Position numbers and translations under genes: made by a program. A stretch of 5,622 nucleotides of DNA from Erysipelotrichaceae bacterium (GTDB lineage Bacteria > Bacillota_I > Bacilli_A > Erysipelotrichales > Erysipelotrichaceae): NCBI GenBank assembly GCA_900770275.1, contig CAAGJS010000072.1, forward strand, positions 1 to 5,622, read 5' to 3'. Of this stretch, positions 1 through 5,622 are shown one piece after another (position 1 is the stretch's first letter; every line of letters begins with the position of its first letter). The notes beneath the pieces were generated by a model. The model made no database searches and was not told the DNA's origin. It saw only the letters and a program-made list of their open reading frames with translations.

Positions 1-1
1 A

Positions 2-346
2 ATGCATGAGCTTGGCATTGTGATGCGCGTCGTCGACATGGCGGAGAAGGCTGCGGAAGAAAACCAGGTAGAAAAGGTGACGCAGCTGGATCTTGAGGTC
101 GGCGAAGTGAGCACGGTCGTTCCGGAGTATTTCCGTGACTGTTTCCAGTGGGCGATCAAGAAGACAAAGTATCTGCAGGAATGTGCGCTCAATATCATTA
201 TCATTGAGGGCAAATCCTACTGTCAGGATTGCGGAAAGACCTATCCGACGACAAAGTACGGCCGCACGTGTCCGTACTGCGGCAGCCCTCATACGTACCT
301 TGTGACGGGAAGGGATGTCGTGATCCGGGACATTCAGGCGGTCTGA
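2..346 (+). CDS. hypA: HypA hydrogenase nickel-insertion / zinc-binding protein
   Basis: This is a complete 114-residue HypA, the small cytoplasmic metallochaperone that works with HypB to deliver Ni(II) to the large subunit of [NiFe]-hydrogenases (known family role). The protein begins Met-His-Glu-Leu, and the N-terminal amine, His2 and Glu3 form the nickel site in this family. The zinc domain carries two CxxC pairs, Cys74/Cys77 and Cys90/Cys93, with the usual 12-residue spacing. The length matches the family (about 113-118 residues). The start is fixed because MHE must be N-terminal for nickel binding; only one base precedes it here, so its ribosome binding site and upstream partners (probably other hyp or hydrogenase genes) are outside the window. 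Two further cysteines (Cys47, Cys61) lie outside the zinc motif. A hairpin terminator follows 18 bp after the stop, so this is probably the last gene of its operon. Confidence 0.96.
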   Translation: MHELGIVMRVVDMAEKAAEENQVEKVTQLDLEVGEVSTVVPEYFRDCFQWAIKKTKYLQECALNIIIIEGKSYCQDCGKTYPTTKYGRTCPYCGSPHTYLVTGRDVVIRDIQAV

Positions 347-364
347 TACAGTAATAAATGAACA

Positions 365-405
365 ATCAAGGGACGGCGGAGAAATGATCTCTGCCGTTCT
401 TTGAT
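365..405 (+). terminator. intrinsic terminator after hypA
   Basis: A long inverted repeat runs from 365-382 (left arm) to 388-405 (right arm) with the 5-nt loop AATGA. The core ACGGCGGAGA / TCTCTGCCGT pairs fully with one G-U wobble, and the outer arms add about eight pairs including two G-U. The T-rich 3' arm (TTCTTT, 397-402) supplies a modest U-tract. It starts 18 bp after the hypA stop and ends 22 bp before the lipase start, so it probably separates the two transcripts. The U-tract is short and partly inside the stem, so termination may be incomplete. Confidence 0.7.
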
Positions 406-427
406 GTGCAGAAACGAAGATCTGTAA

Positions 428-1366
428 ATGGAAAGAAGATTCCGTTTGAACCATAATTCAGGTATGCGGCAATATAAACATCTCGACACACTTCCAACCG
501 GCCAGGCGTCAGACAGCGTTATTGAGGGCTGTGCGGTCTTTGAGGGCGGCGGATGGCGCGGTGTCTATACACAGGGCGTCATTGATCAGCTGATGATCAA
601 TGACATCAACCTTTCCTGTTCGATCGGCGTTTCGGCCGGTGCTTTGATGGCGGTCAACTATCTGACGGGTCAGATCGGGCGGGGACCGTATATTACGCTC
701 AAGTACCGTCACGATTCGCGGATGGTGGGCTGGAAGGCATTCCGGGACAATCAGGGCATCACGGGCTTCAAGTTCATGCATGAGGATGTGGATCGCATCT
801 GGCCGACGGATACGGAGCGTTTCCATGACCCAGGAAAGCGGCTGGTGTGTGTCGCTACGAGTCTTTCCGACGGTTCTTCACGCTACTTTGAGAAGGATGT
901 GGATCTGGATTTCTGGCGCGGGATGCGGGCAGGAGCCACGGTGCCCTTTCTATCAAAGCCGGTGGAGATGACGGAAGGATTGTTTCTGGATGGCGGTGTC
1001 AATGACCCGGTGCCGATTCTCTGGGCATTAAACCAGAACTACCGGAATATCGTTGTGGTAAAGACCAGGGCTGCCGCGTGGCGGCAGAAGGAGAATTATC
1101 CGATGGCGGCCTGCGATGCCTGGTACCATGCCTATCCGCAGTTTAAGGAACGTCTTTCGCATATGAAGGAAACGACGAATCGGATCATGGATCTGATCGA
1201 TGATCTTGAAAAGAGCGGCAGGATCTTTGTGATCTGTCCGGATCGGGATCTGGATGTTCCGATCTTCTGCGGGGACATGGAGAAACTGGGTGATCTGTAC
1301 AATCTTGGGCGGCGTGATACCTCACAATGTACACATCGTCTGCTTGCGTATCTTCACCGATCCTGA
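428..1366 (+). CDS. patatin-like phospholipase family protein
   Basis: This 312-residue cytoplasmic serine acyl hydrolase belongs to the bacterial patatin-like group related to YjjU/RssA. The fold landmarks are in order: a glycine-rich oxyanion-hole motif EGGGWRG at residues 39-45, the nucleophile elbow GVSAG at 67-71 with Ser69, and the catalytic Asp188 in LDGG (187-190). No signal peptide or membrane segment is visible. The family cleaves acyl esters of phospholipids or other lipids; the substrate here is unknown. The in-frame codon just before the ATG is TAA, so the frame cannot extend upstream. The Shine-Dalgarno sequence is poor (purine-rich GAAACGAAGA only). Met13 (464) is an alternative start but has no better site, and the patatin domain begins only near residue 33. 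The next gene starts 39 bp downstream on the same strand, with a terminator-like hairpin between them. General family assignment is firm; physiological role is not. Confidence 0.92.
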   Translation: MERRFRLNHNSGMRQYKHLDTLPTGQASDSVIEGCAVFEGGGWRGVYTQGVIDQLMINDINLSCSIGVSAGALMAVNYLTGQIGRGPYITLKYRHDSRMVGWKAFRDNQGITGFKFMHEDVDRIWPTDTERFHDPGKRLVCVATSLSDGSSRYFEKDVDLDFWRGMRAGATVPFLSKPVEMTEGLFLDGGVNDPVPILWALNQNYRNIVVVKTRAAAWRQKENYPMAACDAWYHAYPQFKERLSHMKETTNRIMDLIDDLEKSGRIFVICPDRDLDVPIFCGDMEKLGDLYNLGRRDTSQCTHRLLAYLHRS

Positions 1367-1382
1367 TTTTCGTATTACACTA

Positions 1383-1428
1383 GGGCAAACAGCAGGAGGG
1401 GAACCATGCCGTTTGCCCGTTTTTATTT
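1383..1428 (+). terminator. terminator-like hairpin enclosing the start of the deaminase gene
   Basis: GGGCAAAC (1383-1390) pairs perfectly with GTTTGCCC (1411-1418). After one A/C mismatch, GCA (1392-1394) pairs with TGC (1407-1409), giving eleven pairs around a 12-nt loop. The T-rich stretch GTTTTTATTT (1419-1428) follows at once, so this has the form of an intrinsic terminator 16 bp after the lipase stop codon. The loop and inner stem contain the AGGAGG ribosome binding site and the ATG (1406-1408) of the following gene. The structure is seen directly. That it terminates or attenuates transcription, relieved by ribosome binding, is inference. Confidence 0.62.
1394..1399 (+). promoter_or_regulatory. 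strong Shine-Dalgarno site of the deaminase gene
   Basis: AGGAGG (within AGGAGGGG) lies 6 bp before the ATG at 1406 and supports that start over the next in-frame ATG (1457), whose nearest purine-rich stretch AAGGAA is about 18 bp away. It lies in the inner stem and loop of the 1383-1418 hairpin, so access may depend on RNA folding. Confidence 0.85.
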
Positions 1429-3862
1429 GGATAAGGAAAAAGATATCTGCGTCACCATGGACCGCAATGAAGAGGGAAAGATGGCGTATGTGCTGACAAC
1501 GCCCAATCATTCGACCGGCAATCTGATCCGCAACCTGGCGGCGCTGTGCCGGCTGCCTTTGGATCGGACGTCAAGCGGCTATTTCATCATTCAGGGGATT
1601 GTGCCTGCCTACTATGACGGGAATTGTCGTCTGTTTTATCTGTTTCGTCTCGGAGATACGGATGCGGCGCGGATTGAGAGCGATGGTCATGTGCATATGT
1701 ATGTGCAGATACCGGCCATTGCCAAAACATTGATGTCACAGACGCGGGACTATCAGCTCTCCTTTGCCAAGACGATTGTGCGTACGCGAATTCCGGCGGA
1801 ATGCAAGTTCCGCACTGATCTGCATACGCATATGAATGCGACCCTTACGCCGGACCAGCTGATTGCCCTTGGCATTGTGCATCAGATCCGCTATTCTCTC
1901 TACTATATCCGCAAGCTGCAGCTGCGGCTTCGTCCGGAACAGGAACAGGTGCTGCGGATTCTGCGCATGGACGCGGAAGCGGAGTTCCTTGCCAGCGGCA
2001 GTACGTTAACGGGCAAATATAAAGATCGCAAGATCAATGACAATGTGTTCATTAACTTTGCGGACCTGATTCTGAACAATCTGGAGAATGCGGACTACAA
2101 CATTCCGCGCATCCGTGCTTCTTTGGCGATCATGAAGGACAGTCAGGCTGTCTTTACGAATCTTGAGAAGGTGTATCTGTACCGCTATGTGTTTGCTAAG
2201 GGTGTTTCGAGCAATGATCGGATTGTTCTGCATGACATTGATCAGATCCCGGATCCGGATATTGCCGGTACGGTGAAGCAGATGCTGGCGGATCATAAGA
2301 CAAGAGCCTACGGACACAATACGCTGTTTCAGGACAAGATGCTGTGGACGGCGCGCAACTATCAGAAGACGGGCATCCGCTATGTTGAGATGTCGGATAC
2401 GACGTTAGTCAAGCCGAAGGAATCGATCGAGATGCTTGGCGAGGTTCATGCGGTGATGCCGGCCATCTATAAGGAGACCGGTGTACGCATCCGCTTCCTT
2501 GCGGCATTGCGGCGGATTCCGTTAACGATCGTGAAGGATCAGAAGGCGGCTCCCGATTATATGGCAACGAGCCTGAAGACGCTGAAGGCGGTGTCGATTG
2601 ATCCGTATGTGGCAGGCAGCGATATCGTTGGTGAAGAGATCAATGATATCCGTGATCTCAGTGATGTGATTTCGGATCTGACCGCCATTGCCAAAGATGA
2701 TCCGTACTTTGTGATCCGCATCCATGCGGGTGAAAATGACAGTCTTCATGACAATGTGGGCAACAGTGTGCGCTGTGTTCAGAAGGCGCTGGCGCCGGGG
2801 CAGAAGATGCCCCATATCCGCATTGGCCATGGTCTTTATACGCCAGGTCTTTCCAGTAAGAAGGGACAGGAATTACTGTCCTTACTGCGCAATAATCCGG
2901 TAACGGTCGAGTTTCAGATTACGTCGAACGTGCGGCTCAATAACCTCAGCTCCGTGAAACACCACCCGTTAAAGCAGTATCTCAAAGCCGGCATTCCGTG
3001 CGTACAGGGTACGGACGGCGGTGCCATCTATGGCACCGATTCGCTCGATGAACAGCTGGCACTGGCGACGCTGCTGGGCTTGAGCGTGGATGAGCAGAAA
3101 CAGATGTGCGCAGCGGAGCGTTCCGTGCTGGCGTTCAGTGAGCGGGCTTTTCAGGATAAGACCGTACAGTATCAGAAGGCGAAGGGACATCGGTCGCTTC
3201 GACTGTTCTATATCTATCGAGAAAATGAGGCGCAGCGGGAGGCGATGAAATCTTCGTCGCCGGTAAAACTGCTGGATGCGGCGACGGTGCTTGGGGATCA
3301 TGTGCATCCGCTTCCGTTTGATAAGAAGCCGATCGTCATCTGCGGCGGCAGCTTTAACAATGATTTTTCAAGGGTGCGTACCCATGCGACGGAGTGTGCG
3401 GTGATTGACCGGCTGCTGGCGGAGGCGGATCCGCGGCGGGTGTGCTTCATCATTGGGGATCAGCTCAATGGCTACGAAAAGTATCTGCTGGATCATGCGG
3501 GCGGGCGCTTTGAGATCTATGCCTTCGTGCCAAAGCTGATTTCCGGTTCTTCGGCAAGGAAGCTGGAAGGCTGTGGGGCCTATATCCGTGTCGGTACGGA
3601 GGCGAGTGCGATGGGTCTCTATAAGAGCATTGCCTATGAGGTATTCAAGCACCGCAGCTCGATTCTGATCGCCTTTGAAGGCAATGCGGCGGGGGAAAAC
3701 CTGATTCAGGAAGCCCGCAACGCCAAGTATGAGACGCGGATCTTCGTCAATGCCAGGGCGAGAAGCCTTCGCTCCAAGGCGGCTTCGCTGCAGGGATATG
3801 TGACGCTGTTTGATTCGGACGCCATTGTACCGGACATTCTGAAATATACGGAACGACATTGA
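1406..3862 (+). CDS. adenosine deaminase-like metallohydrolase with C-terminal SLOG-like domain
   Basis: The 818-residue protein has three parts. Residues 1-130 are an unrecognised, mostly beta-rich-looking region. Residues about 131-590 are an adenosine/AMP-deaminase-type TIM-barrel core: metal-binding HTH motif at 140-142, HAGE at 440-443 (His440 and catalytic Glu443), RIGHG at 472-476 (His475) and metal ligand Asp537. In classical deaminases that Asp is followed by a second Asp that contacts the purine; here it is Gly538 (motif GTDGG). About 100 extra residues lie between the HTH and YVEMS motifs, within 160-310. Residues about 640-818 look Rossmann-like: a first strand ending in GGSFN (647-651), a FIIGDQLNG segment (681-689) and SSILIAFEGNAAGENLIQEA (751-770), recalling SLOG-superfamily (LOG/DprA-like) nucleotide-binding domains. 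Known deaminases of about 330-350 residues convert adenosine to inosine; the altered site and added domains make the substrate uncertain. The metal site is complete, so a hydrolytic enzyme is likely. It sits 39 bp after the lipase and may be co-expressed. Superfamily call is firm, the SLOG call moderate, the cellular role unknown. Confidence 0.88.
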   Translation: MPFARFYLDKEKDICVTMDRNEEGKMAYVLTTPNHSTGNLIRNLAALCRLPLDRTSSGYFIIQGIVPAYYDGNCRLFYLFRLGDTDAARIESDGHVHMYVQIPAIAKTLMSQTRDYQLSFAKTIVRTRIPAECKFRTDLHTHMNATLTPDQLIALGIVHQIRYSLYYIRKLQLRLRPEQEQVLRILRMDAEAEFLASGSTLTGKYKDRKINDNVFINFADLILNNLENADYNIPRIRASLAIMKDSQAVFTNLEKVYLYRYVFAKGVSSNDRIVLHDIDQIPDPDIAGTVKQMLADHKTRAYGHNTLFQDKMLWTARNYQKTGIRYVEMSDTTLVKPKESIEMLGEVHAVMPAIYKETGVRIRFLAALRRIPLTIVKDQKAAPDYMATSLKTLKAVSIDPYVAGSDIVGEEINDIRDLSDVISDLTAIAKDDPYFVIRIHAGENDSLHDNVGNSVRCVQKALAPGQKMPHIRIGHGLYTPGLSSKKGQELLSLLRNNPVTVEFQITSNVRLNNLSSVKHHPLKQYLKAGIPCVQGTDGGAIYGTDSLDEQLALATLLGLSVDEQKQMCAAERSVLAFSERAFQDKTVQYQKAKGHRSLRLFYIYRENEAQREAMKSSSPVKLLDAATVLGDHVHPLPFDKKPIVICGGSFNNDFSRVRTHATECAVIDRLLAEADPRRVCFIIGDQLNGYEKYLLDHAGGRFEIYAFVPKLISGSSARKLEGCGAYIRVGTEASAMGLYKSIAYEVFKHRSSILIAFEGNAAGENLIQEARNAKYETRIFVNARARSLRSKAASLQGYVTLFDSDAIVPDILKYTERH

Positions 3863-3875
3863 GAAACTTTTCTCA
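3860..3875 (+). repeat. short inverted repeat at the deaminase stop codon
   Basis: TGAGAAA (3860-3866) and TTTCTCA (3869-3875) are perfect complements and include the stop codon. The stem is AT-rich, the loop would need opening to four bases, and no U-run follows on the + strand (TTGAAAC comes next). It could be a weak 3' hairpin, but it is not a convincing terminator. Confidence 0.35.
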
Positions 3876-3911
3876 TTGAAACAAAAATCTGAAAGCGGCA
3901 TCGGAATACGG

Positions 3912-3953
3912 GTTTTCAGGCGACTGTTTTCAGGTGCAAATTTTCATCAAATC
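3912..3953 (+). repeat. three direct repeats with 14-bp period upstream of nrdD
   Basis: GTTTTCAGG occurs at 3912-3920 and again at 3926-3934, and a diverged third copy ATTTTCATC starts at 3940, exactly 14 bp further on. The set ends about 17 bp before the proposed -35 element of nrdD. It may be a tandem protein-binding site or a chance or slippage product; no regulator is recognised. Confidence 0.5.
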
Positions 3954-3969
3954 AGGCCTCTCTTTTCGC

Positions 3970-3998
3970 TTGTATTTCCTCCCTCAGCATCGTATGAT
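3970..3998 (+). promoter_or_regulatory. probable sigma-A-type promoter of nrdD
   Basis: TTGTAT (3970-3975) and TATGAT (3993-3998) are separated by the optimal 17 bp. The -10 matches five of six consensus positions, while the -35 matches only the TTG. Transcription would start near 4005, leaving a leader of about 60 nt. The -10 lies inside the small perfect palindrome TATGATCATA (3993-4002). The spacing and position before nrdD support the call; the start site is inferred. Confidence 0.55.
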
Positions 3999-4008
3999 CA
4001 TAGTGCAG

Positions 4009-4040
4009 CCCGAAATTGTTGGATATCCAACTATTTTGGG
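4009..4040 (+). promoter_or_regulatory. 32-bp palindrome between nrdD promoter and ribosome binding site
   Basis: The perfect 14-bp palindrome GTTGGATATCCAAC (4018-4031) is extended by AAAT/ATTT and CCC/GGG arms, with only a T/T mismatch (4017/4032) and a G/T pair (4012/4037). It begins a few bases after the predicted transcription start and ends 10 bp before the nrdD Shine-Dalgarno. It could be a dimeric repressor operator just downstream of +1, or a hairpin in the 5' leader. The central 18 bp resemble the clostridial Rex site form TTGTTAA-N4-TTAACAA only partly (outer half-site bases match, inner AA/TT are GG/CC), so no regulator is assigned. Confidence 0.6.
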
Positions 4041-4050
4041 AAATGATATT

Positions 4051-4059
4051 GGGGAAGGA
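4051..4059 (+). promoter_or_regulatory. Shine-Dalgarno site of nrdD
   Basis: The purine run GGGGAAGGA ends 7 bp before the ATG at 4067. It favours this start over the out-of-frame ATG at 4071 and agrees with the N-terminus expected for the ATP-cone. Confidence 0.75.
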
Positions 4060-4066
4060 TTGAATC

Positions 4067-5622
4067 ATGAATGTAATTAAGAGAAGCGGCGAAGAAGTTG
4101 TTTTTGATGCACAGAAAATCTACAACGCCGTCCATAAGGCAAATGAAGCGACAGTCATCGACAAGCAGATGAAGCCGGAGCAGATTCAGCGGATCACCGA
4201 TAAGGTGAGCGGTGAGTGTGCGGCGCTGGATCGTGCAGTAGCGGTCGAAGAGATTCAGGACATGGTCGAGGAAGCGATCATGGCTGAGGGTGCTTATCAG
4301 GTAGCTCATAATTACATTACCTATCGCTATGAGCGTGCTCTGGTCCGTAAGGCCAACACGACCGATGAGAAGATCATGTCCCTGATCGGCCGCACCAACG
4401 AAGAGGCAAAGCAGGAGAATTCCAATAAGAATCCGACTGTCAACTCGACGCAGCGTGACTATATGGCGGGCGAAGTTTCGAAAGACATTACGCGCCGTTT
4501 CCTTCTGCCGCAGGACATTCTGGATGCCCATGAGAAGGGCATCATTCATTTCCATGATGCGGATTACTTTGCGCAGCCAATGTATAACTGCTGCCTGGTG
4601 AATCTTGAAGACATGCTGCAGAATGGCACGGTTATTTCCGGCACCAAGATCGAGAAGCCGCACAGCTTTGCGACGGCCTGCAACATTGCGACGCAGATCA
4701 TTGCCCAGGTCGCTTCCAACCAGTATGGCGGCCAGACGATTACGCTGAGCCATCTGGCTCCGTTCGTTGATATTTCGCGTCAGAAGTATCGCAAGGCAGT
4801 TGCACAGGAGATGGCCGAAGCAGGTGTTGAAGTTGATAATGCCAAGATCAATGCCATCGCTGAGCAGCGTGTACGCAAGGAAATCACAACGGGCGTACAG
4901 ACGATTCAGTATCAGATCATCACGCTGATGACGACCAATGGACAGGCGCCGTTTGTGACCGTGTTCATGTACCTGGATGAGGTTCCGGAGGGACAGACCA
5001 GGGAAGATCTCGCTACGATCATCGAAGAGATGCTGCGCCAGCGGTATCAGGGCGTCAAGAACGAGAAGGGCGTCTGGATTACGCCGGCATTCCCGAAGCT
5101 GATCTATGTCCTGGATGAAGATAACATCCATGAAAACAGCAAGTACTACTATCTGACGAAGCTGGCTGCAGAGTGCACCGCGAAGCGCATGGTTCCGGAC
5201 TATATTTCGGCAAAGATCATGCGTGAGCTGAAGGGCGATGTGTATCCGTGCATGGGATGCCGTTCCTTCCTGACACCGGACCGTTTTACGGACAATGGCT
5301 GGAAGAATGAGGAACATGCCCTGAACTCCAATGGCAAGCATAAGTACTATGGCCGCTTCAACCAAGGCGTTGTGACGATCAACCTCGTCGATATCGCTTG
5401 CTCATCGGGCAAGGATATGGACAAGTTCTGGAAGATCTTCGATGAGCGTCTCGATCTTTGCTACAGAGCTCTGATGATCCGCCACAATCGTCTTCTTGGG
5501 ACGCCATCCGATGTTGCTCCGATTCTGTGGCAGTATGGCGCTATTGCCCGTCTTGCCAAGGGTGAGACGATTGATAAGCTGCTCTACAACGGATATTCGA
5601 CGATTTCGCTTGGTTATGGCGG
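4067..5622 (+). CDS. nrdD: anaerobic (class III) ribonucleoside-triphosphate reductase, 3'-truncated by window
   Basis: The first 518 codons of NrdD are present; the frame is open to the window end. NrdD reduces ribonucleoside triphosphates to dNTPs without oxygen, using a glycyl radical installed by the radical-SAM activase NrdG and usually formate as reductant (family knowledge). Residues 1 to about 95 form an ATP-cone allosteric domain that begins MNVIKRSGEEVVFDAQKI. The catalytic barrel follows, with FHDADYF just before YNCCLVNLEDML (Cys175 or Cys176 is the conserved barrel cysteine) and PCMGCRSFL, where Cys398 is the expected thiyl-radical residue. Cys395 lies in the same motif. The C-terminal zinc-binding cysteines and glycyl-radical loop would lie beyond the window, as the family is about 700 residues or more. 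An nrdG gene would be expected downstream. The gene has its own probable promoter and palindromic leader, so it appears to be a transcription unit separate from the deaminase gene. Confidence 0.96.
   Translation, partial: MNVIKRSGEEVVFDAQKIYNAVHKANEATVIDKQMKPEQIQRITDKVSGECAALDRAVAVEEIQDMVEEAIMAEGAYQVAHNYITYRYERALVRKANTTDEKIMSLIGRTNEEAKQENSNKNPTVNSTQRDYMAGEVSKDITRRFLLPQDILDAHEKGIIHFHDADYFAQPMYNCCLVNLEDMLQNGTVISGTKIEKPHSFATACNIATQIIAQVASNQYGGQTITLSHLAPFVDISRQKYRKAVAQEMAEAGVEVDNAKINAIAEQRVRKEITTGVQTIQYQIITLMTTNGQAPFVTVFMYLDEVPEGQTREDLATIIEEMLRQRYQGVKNEKGVWITPAFPKLIYVLDEDNIHENSKYYYLTKLAAECTAKRMVPDYISAKIMRELKGDVYPCMGCRSFLTPDRFTDNGWKNEEHALNSNGKHKYYGRFNQGVVTINLVDIACSSGKDMDKFWKIFDERLDLCYRALMIRHNRLLGTPSDVAPILWQYGAIARLAKGETIDKLLYNGYSTISLGYG

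Noticed and set aside
428..1366. Calling the patatin protein a CBASS effector (CapV-like)
   Set aside because: No CD-NTase, Cap2/Cap3 or HORMA gene is present, and the sequence looks closer to the common YjjU/RssA-like patatin group.
1254..1496. A + strand open frame spanning the lipase/deaminase junction
   Set aside because: It is in a different frame from both genes, overlaps coding sequence at each end and shows no motif or ribosome binding site.
1406..3862. Calling the locus a RADAR-type antiphage system because RdrB is a large ADA-like deaminase
   Set aside because: The AAA+ ATPase partner RdrA is absent from both sides, the neighbours are a patatin lipase and nrdD, and the SLOG-like C-terminus is not something I can equate with RdrB from sequence alone.
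3368..3901. A 177-codon minus-strand open frame opposite the deaminase C-terminus
   Set aside because: It overlaps the SLOG-like coding region, has no recognisable motif and no good ribosome binding site; treated as a shadow, like the other short minus-strand frames at 509-826, 2006-2317, 2522-2830 and 2969-3307.
3991..4040. Tandem NrdR boxes before nrdD
   Set aside because: CGTATGATCATAGTGC matches the 16-bp NrdR consensus mainly in its right half, the second palindrome does not match, and their centres are about 26 bp apart instead of the 31-32 expected for paired boxes.
4031..5365. A 444-codon open frame on the minus strand opposite nrdD
   Set aside because: The + strand encodes clear NrdD motifs (ATP-cone, YNCCLVNLEDML, PCMGCRSFL). 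The antisense frame is a by-product of codon bias, and its translation shows no recognisable motif.

Overview
The window reads as chromosomal DNA from an anaerobic, low-to-mid-GC Bacillota-type bacterium. The evidence is a [NiFe]-hydrogenase maturation gene (hypA), an oxygen-sensitive class III ribonucleotide reductase gene (nrdD), purine-rich AGGAGG-type ribosome binding sites and compact intrinsic terminators. Erysipelotrichia or a neighbouring class is my best guess, but no marker gene proves it. All four genes lie on the + strand, and the long minus-strand open frames are shadows of them.

Layout: (1) positions 2-346 hold a complete hypA, presumably the last gene of a hydrogenase-maturation cluster lying upstream; a strong hairpin terminator follows at about 365-405. 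(2) Positions 428-1366 hold a patatin-like serine lipase with an intact Ser/Asp dyad. (3) After a 39-bp gap, positions 1406-3862 hold an 818-residue protein: an unrecognised N-terminal region, an adenosine-deaminase-type metallohydrolase core with a large insertion and one altered active-site position, and a C-terminal Rossmann-like domain that resembles the SLOG (LOG/DprA) nucleotide-binding superfamily. (4) A 204-bp intergenic region holds three 14-bp-spaced repeats, a probable promoter and a 32-bp near-perfect palindrome. (5) Position 4067 to the window end holds the first 518 codons of nrdD, cut by the window edge.

The most unusual part is the lipase / deaminase-SLOG pair. Its junction carries a GC-rich hairpin plus U-tract that looks like the lipase gene's terminator, yet it encloses the Shine-Dalgarno sequence and start codon of the deaminase gene, suggesting translation-dependent readthrough. 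Deaminase, SLOG-like and patatin modules all recur in nucleotide-signalling and conflict systems. A defence or nucleotide-stress role for this pair is therefore a reasonable hypothesis, but the sequence alone does not establish it. The nrdD gene looks like ordinary anaerobic dNTP supply, with its own regulated promoter.
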